Assembly (NCBI GenBank): GCA_964057225.1
Contig: OZ059899.1
Coordinates: 12,491,001 to 12,555,000, forward strand
DNA from: Auanema rhodensis
Taxonomy: Eukaryota; Nematoda; Chromadorea; Rhabditida; Rhabditidae
Direction: 5' to 3'
DNA length: 64,000 nucleotides
In this document: in pieces, positions 42,101 through 55,467 of the stretch
Layout: every line of letters begins with the position of its first letter
How positions within the stretch are numbered: the first letter of the stretch is position 1
Translations under genes and position numbers: made by a program
Notes under the pieces: model-generated
The model's input: only the letters and a program-made list of their open reading frames with translations
What the model was told of the DNA's origin: nothing
Database searches by the model: none

Positions 42101-45100
42101 CTATATTCTTTTAAGTACTAACTAGACTGATTATTAACTGTAAGTTTTGTTGACATTGTGTTGTGTTGTTTTGTTTTTTTTTGTTTGTTTATTACTAGAA
42201 ATCTTCATAAAAATTATGTTTTCAGGAGGTCCATGACCAAAAGGTCCAATTAGACAACCTCCAACACGTCAAGTATACCCTTGCTCAACAACTCGAGGAG
42301 GCTCGTCGTCGTTTGGAAGATGCTGAGCGTGTAAGTTGTGCTCCTACATACTACTTTTGCATTTATCATATACGGTATTCAATGCTTTTACGTACTCAAT
42401 TACTTCTTTTCCTCTTCTGAGGAAGTTCAAGACGACGAAAGAAGGAAGTAGAAGCAATCACATCCATAGCTTCCCTACTACTGAGTAGACGACAATGATC
42501 TCAGGAATAGCGGACATGCTGACGACGATTTTGTCGTCAGCTAATCTCTTGAATACAAGATTGTCGACGTCGTTGGCTAAAGAATCCATATAGCATAACG
42601 ATGAAAAGTTCAAGAAAAATGAGATTTTCGCATGAAAGAAGTAGAAAAATATGTTTTGTTCAAAAGATTATTCGATTTCTAAGATGCTATTTTAATAAGA
42701 ATTATATGGTATTGGAAATGAATGAAAGAGAGAGAGAGAGAGAGAAAGGAGATGAATTCATTCATTTTCAGATAAAAATAGTTTGTCTGATCTAATCATC
42801 TAATCATCTAATGATATTTCCTGTTTTTGGTCATAAAAAATAGAAAAAAATGAACAAAAAACTTGCCAACCAACATATAATAGAGAATATTCAAGAAAGA
42901 AAGCGATTCAAAAGTTTTCTTTTACTTTGTTTTTGACCAAATTATCAGCTCACAGTATTTATTTGTGTTGAGACTGGTAAAGCTTGCAATGTCAGACGAA
43001 GAAGTATAAATAAGTAATGAAAAACATTAGATAATTGGATAATAATATAAGAAAAAAAAGCTTTTCTTATAATTAATTATTTAAAAAAAAAACAAATATT
43101 GTTCAATTATTAGCAGAAAAATGTATTTTCGTTGCAACTTTGATTTGACGTAGCAACCTGATGATGAATCTAGTTCGTGCAAAAGCACAGAGATACCTAA
43201 GAAGGGGGAGGCTTGAAACATTTAAACTTTTTCTTATATTTGATGTTTTATTCTGATTAGAAACTATATCAACAAGTATAAGCATTGTAACAGCTTTAGT
43301 TGGCTACTTCCTATCCATATCCGTAGTTGTTACGCTCTACTTGACATCTACTTGACAAAGATCAAGAAAGTTGTAGTTCTATTCAAGTTTTAACAAGAAG
43401 CATTACCTCATAGTAAATTGGTCTGAAAACTAGGCAATTCTACGTATCTCCTTCTTCAAGAGGGTATCATTATGCTTAAAATAGACGGAAATCAGCAATT
43501 TAGAAATCTTTAAGTCACACACAATCTTTACTTTTCTTGGATAAGGAAACGTAGAGAAGAGAACCCATGTCATCGTATATGCGCAGAAAAGATATTTGCG
43601 AGGGGAAATTTAATTTTTCGAATAAAAACTTGAAGAATGAGCTTAAGTTCAGCTTGAGCATTGTACCTCAACCTCTGTAGATTCAATCAAATCTGATTAA
43701 TATACTATTAAAATGAATCTTGTGTGAGAAAGTTCCAACGAATAAAAGAATTTTGAGGGACTCTGTGTCCGGTATAAACCTAAATTTACTCATTTTTTTG
43801 AGCTTAACCCTTGAGCTGGAAGCCATTTCTTCTAAATTTTACAACCATAGCAATTATTTTAAGACTTATTTTCATTTTATCCTAATTTAACTTATTTATT
43901 CGATTTTTGTTTCTATAAAGCCCTCTATATATGACACTATCTCTATTTGGCTTTTTGGCACAACTCGTATTCTATTACACGAATTGACGTAATCAGTCAG
44001 AGTGCTTCAGCATATTCTGGTGGCAATTCGAGTCGTCAACCAGTTAAGTTGAATGACTTGACAGGCTATTATTTCTCGATTTAGGCTATATCTAACGTTT
44101 GAAGTAATTTCATATATGAGGGACTTCACACATTTATGTTTAGGCGTGAAACTGAAAATATTAAAATTAACTTAAAGCATTGAAATACCGTATATGGATT
44201 CTGGATTATCTTAATCATTTAATTGATGATTTTTATGGTTTTTTCCTTTTTCAGGAACGCTCTCAGCTCCAATCTCAACTTCACCAAGTTCAGCTTGAGC
44301 TCGACTCCGTCCGCACCGCTTTGGACGAGGAGTCTGCTGCTCGCTCTGATGCTGAGCACAAGCTCAACCTTGCCAACACTGAGATCACTCAGTGGAAGAG
44401 CAAGTTCGATGCTGAAGTTGCCCTTCATCACGAAGAAGTTGAGGATCTTCGCAAGAAGATGCTCCAGAAGCAGGCTGAATATGAAGAGCAGATCGAGATC
44501 ATGCTCCAAAAGATCAGTCAGTTGGAGAAGGCCAAGAGTCGTCTCCAATCCGAGGTCGAAGTTCTCATCGTTGACCTTGAGAAGGCTCAAAACACCATCG
44601 CTATTCTCGAGCGTGCCAAGGAACAACTCGAGAGACAAGTTATGGAACTCAAGGTACTATCAAATAGCTTTACTAAATTAACGTTCACGTCTATCTAGAC
44701 CCGCATCGACGAGCTCAATGTGGAATTGGAGGCTGCTCAACGCGAGCTCCGTGCTGTTACTGCCGAGCTCCAGAAGATGAAGCACCTCTACGAAAAGGCC
44801 GTGGAACAGAAGGAAGCTCTCGCTCGCGAGAACAAGAAGCTCCACGGTATGCATTACAGGTTCATGGTTGAAACTAACTCAGAATATTACAGACGAGCTG
44901 CACGAGGCCAAGGAGGCTCTTGCCGATGCCAATCGCAAACTGCACGAGCTCGACCTCGAAAACGCCCGTCTTGCCGGAGAGATCAGAGAACTCCAAACCG
45001 CTCTCAAGGTATAACAGTCAACTTTTTATAGTATTAAATATTCTGTTTAGGAAGCCGATGCTCAACGCCGCGAGGCCGAAAACCGCGCTCAACGCGCTTT

Positions 45101-47478
45101 GGCTGAGCTTCAAGCTCTTCGTATCGAGATGGAACGCCGTCTCCAAGAGAAGGTAACAACAAACTTATCAGTTAAACAATCTTCATCCACAATCTTTTCC
45201 AGGAAGAAGAAATGGAATCTCTCCGCAAGAACATGCAATTCGAGATCGACAGACTCACCGCTGCTTTGGCTGATGCTGAGGCTCGCATGAAGGCCGAGAT
45301 CTCTCGTCTGAAGAAGAAATACCAAGCCGAAATCGCCGAACTCGAGATGACCGTCGACAACCTCAACCGTGCCAACATCGAAGCCCAAAAGACCATCAAG
45401 AAGCAATCCGAACAACTCAAGGTTCTCCAAGCTTCCCTCGAAGATACTCAACGTCAACTCCAACAAGTCCTCGACCAATATGCTCTTGCTCAACGCAAGG
45501 TAAGCTCACCATCTAACCTTTTACGTTCAACCTGTTTCCTTTTAAGGTATCTGCTCTCTCCGCCGAACTCGAAGAGGCTAAGACCGCTCTCGACAACGCC
45601 GTACGTGCCCGTAAGCAAGCCGAAGTCGATCTTGAGGAAGCCAACGGACGCATCAACGACCTCCAATCCATCAACAACAACCTTACCGCCATCAAGAACA
45701 AGCTCGAGACTGAACTCTCCACCGCTCAAGCCGATCTCGATGAGGTCACCAAGGAACTCCATGCTGCTGATGAGCGTGCCAACCGTGCTTTGGCCGATGC
45801 TGCTCGCGCCTTGGAACAACTCCACGAGGAACAAGAACACTCCATGAAGATTGATGCTCTTCGCAAGTCCCTCGAAGAACAAGTCAAGCAACTCCAGGTC
45901 CAAATCCAAGAAGCCGAAGCCGCTGCCCTTCTCGGAGGAAAGCGTGTTATTGCCAAGCTCGAGACCCGCATTCGCGATCTCGAAACCGCTTTGGATGAGG
46001 AAACCCGCAGGTAAGCCTTCAATTCATAACTTCATTTCAACTTTCGTGTACTTCCAGACACAAGGAAACCCAGAATGCTCTCCGCAAGAAGGATCGCCGC
46101 ATCAAGGAAGTCCAACAATTGGTCGACGAAGAGCACAAGAACTTCGTTATGGCTCAAGATACTGCCGACCGTCTTCTCGAAAAGCTCAACATTCAAAAGA
46201 GACAGCTTGCCGAAGCCGTATGTTTCAGTAATACCTCAAGACAAGCTAAATCATATATATTCCAGGAAGCCGTTACCATGCAAAACCTTCAACGAGTCAG
46301 ACGGTACCAACACGAGTTGGAGGATGCTGAGGGTCGTGCTGATCAGGCTGAGTCTAGCCTTCACTTGATCCGTGCCAAGCACCGTGGATCCGTTGTCACC
46401 GGAAAGGCTGGTTCAAGCAAGGTCAGTTAGGCATTCGATTCATGCTTCTCTCTATGTTATTTCTCTTTCTTCTGATTCTATCAGCTACTTCTATCTATCT
46501 AGAACATAGTTACAGCATTAATAGCACATAGATGTTATTCCTTACATCACCAGTATCAAAAACTTTTCCTCTTTTCAATCTTTCTCTCTATCCCTTTCAC
46601 CATTTCCTCTATACACATAGAATTAGAATTTCCTTCTAGAAACCTATATAGTAGTCTGAAACGTATACACATTTCTTTGCACGATAACCTTCTTATCAAG
46701 CATATTTCAAGCATTTTTTGCAACTTAATTTCAGGATCTATCCATGTTCTAAACAACTGGATATGTACTACTATATCTCTTTCTCTTAATCGCAGTTATA
46801 CACCGATACATATGTACATCGCTAGTGTATATGATACCATGTTCTCCTATATATCCATTATAGATTTCAATTTTATATGGTAAAATATTATTTATTATAT
46901 AATATATAGTTAACTATACATATATAGTATAATATAGTATAGTATAACCAAAATGTTTTGATTTTCTAATTTATTTTCCAAAATTAAATGATAAAAATCA
47001 AAATTTTATTTAAAAACAACTGGTTTAACTATTAATTTATAAGAAATATTGTTGAAATATCAAATCAGCAACATGTTTTCCAATGTTTTAACTTACCTAG
47101 AAGCCTAACTATCCTTATAGAATAGAAGTAGCTTGATATAGTCTCTAGTCTTAATCCCTTTGTTCTTAAAAAACAAATCACCATAATGATACATATAGTT
47201 ATGATTTGAGTTTAATATAGTTAGTTCTCTTATGTTCTACTTACTCATTCAACTATTAAGTTTTAAAGTTTAAAGTGATCGTCTTAATCTAATGTGATCT
47301 ATGACTTTCGTACTCACCTTCACTCATAAAATCAAATTTTTCAATCACAAACATAGAGAAGAACAATAGCATATTCTTAAAATATTCATATAATTACTAT
47401 AATCACATATGATTTGTCTGCTAACTGTCTATGAGACTTGTCTGCTTTCAGGTTTACGTAATGGAGGACGACTACTAA
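33136..47478 (+). CDS. unc-15: Paramyosin, thick-filament core protein
   Basis: Eighteen exons: 33136-33258, 33352-33408, 34066-34152, 34199-34276, 34329-34417, 38319-38397, 40917-40976, 41095-41175, 42226-42330, 44255-44653, 44699-44846, 44893-45008, 45051-45152, 45203-45499, 45547-46010, 46058-46217, 46266-46421, 47452-47478. They sum to 2628 nt, or 875 residues plus TAA, close to the usual 870-880. Residues 1-35 are a non-helical head with SPS phosphorylation-type repeats (RSPSQ, KSPSM). The rest is a continuous heptad coiled coil of the myosin-rod family, with blocks such as [20 protein letters not shown]. The non-helical tail ends VYVMEDDY, like the nematode VYVLEDDY. Paramyosin dimers form the core of invertebrate muscle thick filaments. 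Exons 10-17 are strongly biased to C- or G-ending codons, as in highly expressed genes. The acceptor before exon 15 is TTTTAAG, a less usual form. The start is fixed by the conserved MSLYRSPS head. Confidence 0.97.
33409..34065 (+). other. Paramyosin intron 2
   Basis: GTAAGT to TTTACAG. AT-rich with a short CT tract at about 33596-33612. A 76-codon open frame at 33705-33935 has no support. Confidence 0.8.
34418..38318 (+). other. 3.9-kb paramyosin intron 5
   Basis: Donor GTACGG, acceptor TATTTCAG. It splits a Lys codon (phase 2) in the AKIDRERQR block. It holds short CT/GA tracts and an isolated 117-codon plus-strand frame at 36182-36535, which is open over much of the opposite strand as well. 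No exon or element is proven. Confidence 0.85.
38398..40916 (+). other. 2.5-kb paramyosin intron 6
   Basis: Donor GTTTGT, acceptor TATTTTAG. It contains a GAT trinucleotide array followed by ATC/GTC units (38914-38990) and a GA tract near 39498-39519. No gene is seen. Confidence 0.85.
38914..38990. repeat. (GAT)n array with GTC/ATC units
   Basis: GAT units at 38914-38938, followed by mixed CGTCGT and CATCAT units to about 38990, in paramyosin intron 6. Confidence 0.9.
41176..42225 (+). other. Paramyosin intron 8
   Basis: Donor GTATAT, acceptor GTTTTCAG. AT-rich without recognisable features. Confidence 0.85.
42331..44254 (+). other. Paramyosin intron 9
   Basis: Donor GTAAGT, acceptor TTTTTCAG. 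AT-rich with one short GA tract (about 42727-42748). Nothing further is supported. Confidence 0.85.
46422..47451 (+). other. Last paramyosin intron
   Basis: A 1.03-kb intron separates the 52-codon exon 17 from a 27-nt last exon. Read through, the frame stops at once (Lys-Val-Ser-stop at 46419-46430), so splicing is needed to add the VYVMEDDY tail. Confidence 0.85.
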
Positions 47479-50400
47479 ACGACATCCCACCGGTTGCCAT
47501 CTTCCATCTCCATATATGTCTCCATAATCGCACTCTCTCTCTCTCTCTCTTTGTTTATTTTCCCAGAAAAAAAAGAAATGACGATATGACTCGATGATAA
47601 ATGATATATAATAATTCTCTTTAAACTTATATAATGCTATATATACTATATACTATATACTTAGATATATCTATATCTAGTTTGACAATTTGACTTAGTA
47701 GTATTCTCTGATTTCGTTGTGTTTGTTCTGTGTGCTTCATCGACGAGACAAACGCCTAGTTGCTAGAAAGCTAGAAAGCTATAAAACTTAGAATTAAAAC
47801 CTAATACTACTACTATTGCTATTACTACTACTACTACTGCTACTACTACTACTGGCACTGTTACTGATACTGAGATAATACCAGTTACCACAACTTCTGC
47901 TTCTCATTTTCAGTGTGTCTCACAAACATCTACTGCAATGAATGAAGTATCAGATGTCATTCGCTAAGTTTAACGTTTGGCTTCAAATCATGATACTTCA
48001 AGCATGCTCTCATCCCTCTCCCTCTTTTTATCTTTAACCTATTCAGAGGCTTTACTTGTTAAGCCTCATGCTGTATCAAGTTTCTAGAATTGTTTTTTCT
48101 TTTTTGTTTTATTTTTTGTCTTCAAGCTTCTTGAATTCCGCGCTTTCCATCTCTTACCGTTTGAGCGAACAAGTCCAAACGTGCGCGGTTCATCTTCAGC
48201 TTTAACTTTGCCTTCCCTTCCCTGAAGCCTCGACACGTCATCGTTTTGCGATTGTCTTCACGTCATCGTCTTGCGATTGTCGTTATTATCGTTGTCCATG
48301 TCGTCATTGTTCATTCATCTTATGTATGTGTGTTCCCTATCTATCCCAGAATACTGTTTTTAAGCGCGAATTTCTTTATATTAAGCTATGCATATAGTTA
48401 CTTATATAGGTATACTTATCAGAAAAATTTGAAAGAAAACTTTTTTCTTCACTCCTTCTACTTCTCGTCTCTTGCTTCCCATCTTGTCCTGTCCCGTATG
48501 ACATCTTACATCTTCTCTGACTTTATTTTCTTTTTTTCCTTCATCTTCTATATCTTTTTCGTTCGATCGAATGTCTCCTGCGTAGAAGTTCCTGATGAGA
48601 CATCCTCAAAATCAAAAAAACGATTGTTTTCCCAAAAAAAAAAAATAATCCGAAGATGATATTGATGAAGAAATTATGAGAAAATATGTCTAAGAAGTTG
48701 ATGAAGAAGTAGAAGAAGACGACGAACCTAGTTGTACGAGAACGCCTAATCATCTAGTGTGTTTTCAACTTTCATTCAAGCTTCTCGCTACTACTCTACT
48801 GTATATTGTTTGGAGCACGTGAGCGACACGTGAGAACGATTTTTCTTTTTATTTGAGAGCAAAGATAGAATTAAAATTTTTCTTAGCAAAAAAAAGCTGT
48901 GAATTTGTGGTTTGTGTTGCGAAAAGTCTAGCTGAACGCCGCGAAACAATTCCGATTTTTTCTTTTTTTCTTCTTCAACCCCAGTCTCTTCGTCTCTCAA
49001 TTTAAAATTTAATAAAAACTGTTTTAATTGCGTAGCACACAGACACACGTTTAACATTCACAAGATCACACATACACATACACATATACAACATATATAG
49101 TTAAAATTATTATTATACAAAGAAAATAATATTGTTTACATACACACACACACACACATATATACACACATATAGATATAGATATCATCAACTAACTATA
49201 CGTATAATATATTTTTAAATAATTTAGATTTTAACAGCGTTTTCTTCAATATAGTCACCTCTGATAATTGCTTGATTGAACACAGCTGCCTTACGTGACC
49301 TTTCACGCGAAAGTTCACGTGAATTATCAAAGTTCACGTATGCTTCATACGCACGAGTTTAAATTAAAGAATTTCTTTCCCAATTTGGATAGCCTAATGG
49401 TGTAAAGCAAGCTTTAGAAGATTTCCTTCTACTCAGACTCATCCTTCACCGTATCCCTGATACGTCCTGATGATCGGTATAGCTCTCGTGAACCTGCTTA
49501 TGATCATTATAACCAATATTATTTTAACTTTATAATTTTGTGTGTATGTGTTTATGTGTTTGTACCTCAAATTCTTATTGTTTAACGTGTTTCATGGTCG
49601 AGAGACGCGAATTGAAAAGGAAAAGCACAACCATTCATCTTAACAGCTTTCATTCTACAACATCATCCTACAATATAATCGTCTTTAACTATATCTATAT
49701 ATAGTTAAATCCTATAACATTTCTATTTTTTATGCAGCTCACCGTCGTCGTTACATGTTATATTCCACCAAATCATTGATGAGTTTTCCATCTTTTCTGA
49801 TTTTTTCTATTTCATAAAATGCATTTTTTTAGTGAAATCTAGCCACTTTTTCTACAATCTATCATCTGTAAACAATGTTTTTTCTTCAAATTATTAGCTC
49901 AATAAAGCAGTTTTTTTGTTATTTTTCTCTGATTGATTTCAATTTTTAACACAAAAAATCTTTTCTCTTTACTTTTGGCTCTTGGTTTTATTAAAATAAT
50001 TGTTGTTTAGCTATCACATATCTGTTTTCTTCTAATCATTCTCATTGTTTTCAAGGAATTTATTTAAGATATCCACGAACTTTCATTGTAAAATAGCTTG
50101 GAACAACATCTGTTTTATGACTAGAAAGCCGAAAAAAAAAGTTTAAGAAGTACAAAAGATTTTCAGAGGGAAATAGCAGATTTTGACATTAGCATCACAT
50201 ACATACTTGCATACATACATATGTCTGTATGTGTATACTATTCTTTATAAATATTTAATTATATTATATATATAGATAAATAAATTATACTATATATATA
50301 TATATATAGTATATATTATATAATAGTTGAGGTTGAAAGATTTATTAACCGGTACCTGAGTCATGGGGATAAATTTTACATGAACAAATATATTTTAAAC

Positions 50401-50669
50401 AAATTGCCGAAAAAATAAAAAGTAACCACGTACATGGAGGAACAAAAAAACAATTGTAAAGCAGAAAAATATAATATGCTAAACATATCATATAGCTAAA
50501 TTCAATTTCTTAACTTAATTTTCAAAAAATTTTGCATCTGATCACGATCATATCAAAAAGTAAAATTTGTTTTTTCATCGGTTATTATGAAAATGATTAA
50601 GGTCTTAAGTTCGAAGAAGGAAAAGGAAAAGGATAGTATATAATTATTATAAATAACTAGATAGAAAAT

Positions 50670-50705
<36 letters not shown>

Positions 50706-50861
50706 GGGATGGAAGTGTGGGAGGATGATTAACGGAAAAGACAAAATAAGCCTAAAATTTCAATCACATTATTACTCAATGAGGTATAATTTAATCAAAT
50801 AAAAAAAAGAAAAAAAGAATATAAACAAAGCATATGAAATAAATTATTATATATTATATAG
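47479..50861. other. Paramyosin 3' flank and intergenic region
   Basis: Includes a CTA/CTG-type trinucleotide stretch (about 47804-47860), a 25-bp direct repeat at 48234/48259, two close CACGTG sites (48816 and 48827) and a CA tract near 49141-49158. AATAAA hexamers at 49011 and 49901 are possible plus-strand poly(A) signals, but both would imply a long 3' UTR. A 137-codon hydrophobic frame at 48246-48659 is not considered a gene. Confidence 0.5.
48816..48832. promoter_or_regulatory. Paired CACGTG sites downstream of paramyosin
   Basis: CACGTG at 48816-48821 and 48827-48832, 11 bp apart. Further CACGTGA/TTCACG elements follow at about 49295-49345. Function is not shown. Confidence 0.35.
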
Positions 50862-51750
50862 TTAAATCAAATATATAGCTAAGAGAATTGCCAGTAAAAT
50901 TTGAAAATTTCGAACAAGATCTCCATTCACATTTGATGTACGGAAATTGCATCCATTATCGGTACAGGAACATACCTAAAATTGCTCAAGATGTTCCTAT
51001 AATTCTTTGCAAAAAATTAAAGAAACAAGTGAAGAAAAAAGATTTCTTCCATGAAAATGTTTGTAAAATAAAACTTAAAACTTACTTTAACTACTTCATT
51101 AGCTTGAACTTGAGGATAGATATCTGACATATGTAACGATACACATAATGGTTCTTTATGTAATACATCAATCTGTAACAAATTAATATTTTTGTTTAAA
51201 GCTTTAAGGTTGTATCTCCAAGTTCTATGATTTAAGGTTCTATCTTCAAGTTCTAAGCTTCAAGCATATGTTTAAATAAAAAATATATTCTTGATAATGA
51301 TAGTTAATATTCAAAATTTTAAGTTTAATTGCTAACAAACCTCACGAGGACGTAATGACATTGATTCAAATATTCTATCAGCACATCCTCTAATGAATAG
51401 AAAAGGCTTGTTAATTGATTGTAAACCTATAATATTCTGATTATATTAGAACTAATAATTAAAATAAAAGTATATAACTATAATCATATAGTTATTATAG
51501 TTAATCAATTGTTTTTACCTCCAAAAAACTGGGGTTCATAGACTGTTATACAGGTACTCATACATGTCTCCATAGGAGCAATTGCTCTAATTGAATCTTC
51601 TGAATCACAAAATCGATCAAAATGTGGTGGAGTTCTGAATATGAAGACGTATGGTTACGATCATAGCCGTAGATATACCTAGCTGTTCTTCCAAAATTTG
51701 AGCTACGTTCTAACAACATGCGATATTCTGCTGAAGCACAAGAGTAGCAT
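50862..51750 (-). CDS. Ly6/uPAR-type small surface protein, 5' exon missing
   Basis: Minus-strand exons in order: 51750-51679, 51634-51519, 51426-51341, 51172-51086, 50975-50862. All phases fit (475 nt, 157 residues plus stop). The visible protein starts with CYSCASAEYR, typical of the first two cysteines of the three-finger Ly6/uPAR fold. Ten cysteines follow the family pattern, and the last group is VCSCTDNGCN, ending in the hallmark Cys-Asn. The C-terminus after residue about 142 is hydrophobic (LLAILLAIYLI) and reads as a GPI-attachment signal, so the mature protein is probably tethered to the outer cell surface. Such proteins modulate receptors and channels; the partner is unknown. The first exon opens with one base completing a split codon, so an upstream exon with the signal peptide (ending in phase 2) must exist to the right. 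It was not securely found. Confidence 0.82.
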
Positions 51751-52000
51751 CTGAAGAGATTTTATATATTTTATGATTTCAAAGATATTTTTTTTCTTTT
51801 TTTGATCAGATTTTACACATTTTAATGAATTTTATATTGTATCGTGGTATAGTTAAGTTGAAGTTTTCAGACGAAAAACTATGAAACTCCCTAGAATTGT
51901 TTTGTCTGTTTCAATTGACATGCTAGCTACTTTTCAAAGAAAAAAGAACAATCTTTTCTACGTTAAGAAGTTCATCATGAATACAATTCTTTCTTTCTCT

Positions 52001-52007
<7 letters not shown>

Positions 52008-52048
<41 letters not shown>
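52008..52048. repeat. (CT)n microsatellite
   Basis: CT run, followed by further CT-rich sequence to about 52100. Confidence 0.96.
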
Positions 52049-52053
<5 letters not shown>

Positions 52054-54411
52054 CCCTCCCCTCTCTCTCTCTCTTTCTTTCTCTCTTTCTCTCTCTCTTC
52101 ATTCACCTCCTATTCTCTCTAATCCAACTCTTGCAAGACAATCCATTTATGGGGACGAAAAGAAGAAATACAACCAATAGGCAACCGGATAGCGAGCAAC
52201 CTCATCACATCCATTATCTCATTCCAACTACTTCTATTCGTTGTCATCATCTTACTTATTCTACTTCTCATTCTGCTCCTCCCTCAAGGTCTTCGAACTT
52301 CAATGCTCTCATCGTCTTTCTTTGCTCTCCATCAGCCAATCTCTCTCTCTATCTCTTTCCACTATAAGTTAGGAATAGTATCATTCACTTCTACTCATAT
52401 CCATTCCTTAAAGTCTTCCGTGTTTCAATCGGTCAACTTCTTTCAATCTCCTTTGTCTTTTCAATTCATCCAGCCAATCCAAGCTACAGGATGGATTAGC
52501 AGCACATCTAACGAGAAACTGATGATACAACACAAACGAAAGAATTGAACAGACAAAATGACTCAAAAGGCATTTTGTTCATTTGCAAAGCAAAAAATCA
52601 GCAGAAGTTATCAAACAATGAATTCCCAAAAGATTAAGGTATTCTTCTCTCTAAACACTCCTTATCAATCGGCTCTCTTCCTTCCGTATTTTCTCTCCCT
52701 CTAACTACTCTCTCTCTCTCTGTTACTCTCATACACACACAGAATATATTTTTCTCGTTTAGCCTCTGGCAGAATTTTTTTTTATATTTTTGAACAAAAA
52801 AATAAAATAATTTAACTATTTTCTAAATATTATATCATATATCTATAAAATATAACAGAAAATAGATTATAGTAATATAGTATATCTACATATATTATAA
52901 TAAATAATAATAAAAATTTAAAAAAAAAAAAAAAATAAAATAAGAAATAAATCAAAAATATATAATTAAATAGAATATGATGATAAGATTAAGATTAAAT
53001 GAATATTATTTATATAAAGATCATTAGGTTTCAAACTTGAGAGATCATTGAAGATTACGAAACCCATATTATTACTTCTCAAGAACTATTCATAATTCCA
53101 ATATAATTACATTTTTGATTTAGACCTTTAAAAATGTTTATAATTTATAAATAATATATTCTCATGTGTATAGAAATATGTTCTAAACACGTGAATAATT
53201 ATCATAAAAACTTTAAAAACATGAAAAATATTTCTTTTTTTTTTTAAATTGAAATTCAAGGTTCGGTTGCATTTGCGTGTGTTCGCTCTTTTTCTTTTAT
53301 TTCTTCTTTTTGTTTTATTTTTATTCAGTAACTTCTACTAAACATGATTTATACCAATTACATTATATTTACTCATCTGGAAGAGAAGGATGATACAACA
53401 TCATCTACATCATCTTAGATTTTCGATCAGAAAAAAAAAAGCTAATAGAGCATCTGTGTCAATGTTCTTGTTATCGGCTTATGCTCAATCTCATTCGTTT
53501 TTCTTTTCTTTTATTTTTTTTTTGATTCAGTTCAACAGCGGCAATAGCCCTTCAGTTAGCAACCAAGACACACTACCAGCAGCACCAGCAAAAGCAGAAG
53601 CAGAAGCTATGCAATAGCAGCAAGTTGCTGTAGCAGCAGATTGTTGTGTATTTTTTTTCTTTAAAATAAACAATCATGACTTAATTCTGCTTTTTAGTCA
53701 AATTGATATCTTCAACTGTTGTTAGTGTTCCGATATCATTTGTGAAGATGGTAGACAAGCGAGTCGAGCGGCTGACTAAAGTTAGTGAAGTAACAACTTC
53801 ATTGAATAGCCAGCACATGATGAGAAAAGCTCTACTACTTAGAATTACAACAAATATTGAAATCAACAGAAAGATAATGATAGACCATTCCTAGATGTCT
53901 GGCTCTTGTCTTGACTTCTTGTCCCTCAAAAGGATTTCTTGAAAATGAGAACAATTGATGTCTAATGAACAACTATCATCTCAACCACATTTCAACACAA
54001 AATTTCAATTGAAAGCTTAATCGTGTATGTATTCAGTTGAAAAATCACAAAAAGAATAAGTTCATGTGGTCAAGAACAAAAAAAAAGATGAAAAAGAGCT
54101 TAAGAGTGAAGAGAAAACGAGAGATGAATCGAGAGAGAGGGAGAGAGAGAGAGAATGAGCTATGTATATCGTATATGATTGGGAAAGAAAACGGGAAAAA
54201 AAGAATTAGAAAGCTGAAAAGGAAGCTGGATTTGACTTGAAAAAAAGTTATATAAACCTTAAAACCTTCGTGGGTTTCTTGTTCAAAAGAGAAAAAAAAT
54301 GGAGGAAATGAGAGTTTTCATATGCTACCGCAGGATATCCGTCTAATACAAAATGTAATCTGCTGTTTTGAATTACCGGATTAAAATGGTTCACTAAAGT
54401 ATAAAAGTGAA

Positions 54412-54412
<1 letters not shown>

Positions 54413-54459
<47 letters not shown>

Positions 54460-54460
54460 A

Positions 54461-54492
<32 letters not shown>

Positions 54493-54504
54493 AAGAGAGA
54501 GAAT
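54413..54504. repeat. Interrupted (GA)n tract
   Basis: GA repeats broken by AAA or AAG at intervals of about 20-30 bp. Confidence 0.96.
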
Positions 54505-54839
54505 ATACTTTTGCAAGCCAATATAGGTACATAACTCAGACATACAGGAAACCAAACAACAGGCAAGTATGTTCACAAGAACTTTCATTAAAAAGAAAAA
54601 AAATATTTTATGTGATTATTGATTTTTCTTTTTATTTGTAAAATAAATCGATATTTCCATAAAGTTTTTGTCCATAACATTCTTATTGGGACAAAGAATT
54701 TTGAAGAAAAATGAAGGAAAAAGAACGAATATTAGATAGTTTATAAAGAGAAAGGATTTGAAATGTATAAGAAGGAAACAGAGATTATGTAAAGAGTCAA
54801 CAAGTAAGTTGAATGAAATAGAGAGAGAAATGGACGTTA

Positions 54840-54840
54840 A

Positions 54841-54897
<57 letters not shown>

Positions 54898-54911
54898 GAG
54901 AGAGAGAGAAT
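54840..54911. repeat. (GA)n microsatellite
   Basis: Nearly perfect GA run with interruptions at the start and near 54893. Confidence 0.96.
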
Positions 54912-55425
54912 GAATGAATATGAGAGGTGAAAAAAGAAATGATTTGTTTATAAAAACCGAAAAGAAGATGACAAAAGTATGGATAATGTGTAAGAAATGA
55001 ATAACTATTTGTAATATAATTTGATGGAAAAGCTGTGAAAAACGAAGTTTTTCTGCCGTTTAATCGCTTGTAAACTGCTAGTTGATTGAGTAAAAGAGTC
55101 TGTTGTGTTTTGAAGATTTGATCTTGTTAGCTACGACTATCATCAGATTCACACGTCAGATCAAATGAAATGGCATAGCTCATACTCACACTACATATGC
55201 ATACATATAGTTAAAATGTACAAACCTGAGAGCTTGAACGGCTGGCTGATAGAGGAATACAAGTATTAGATGCCAAAGAAACATATTACTCCTACGAAAA
55301 GGCTGTAGAAGACGTTTGGATGAGCCCGAAATTCAATTCTGAAGACGTAAATGAAGGGACGTGACGTCGTCTGATTATCCTCTACGATGAGGAGTTCTTA
55401 TAGCTGTGAGAGAGAGAAAGATAGA

Positions 55426-55426
<1 letters not shown>

Positions 55427-55456
<30 letters not shown>

Positions 55457-55467
55457 GGAGGAGGAGG
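55427..55467. repeat. (GAT)n then (GAG)n array
   Basis: About ten GAT units passing directly into GAG units. Confidence 0.95.

Noticed and set aside
44219-45909. Long antisense and shifted frames across the paramyosin exons
   Set aside because: Shadows of GC-richer, codon-biased paramyosin coding sequence.
48246-48659. 137-codon hydrophobic plus-strand frame after paramyosin
   Set aside because: Composition follows CT-rich sequence and a 25-bp repeat; no domain, no splice signals, no clear relatives.
55226-55285. Signal-peptide exon for the Ly6-type gene (MFLWHLILGIPLSA)
   Set aside because: It has a good donor but ends in phase 0, while the next exon needs phase 2; it cannot be joined directly.
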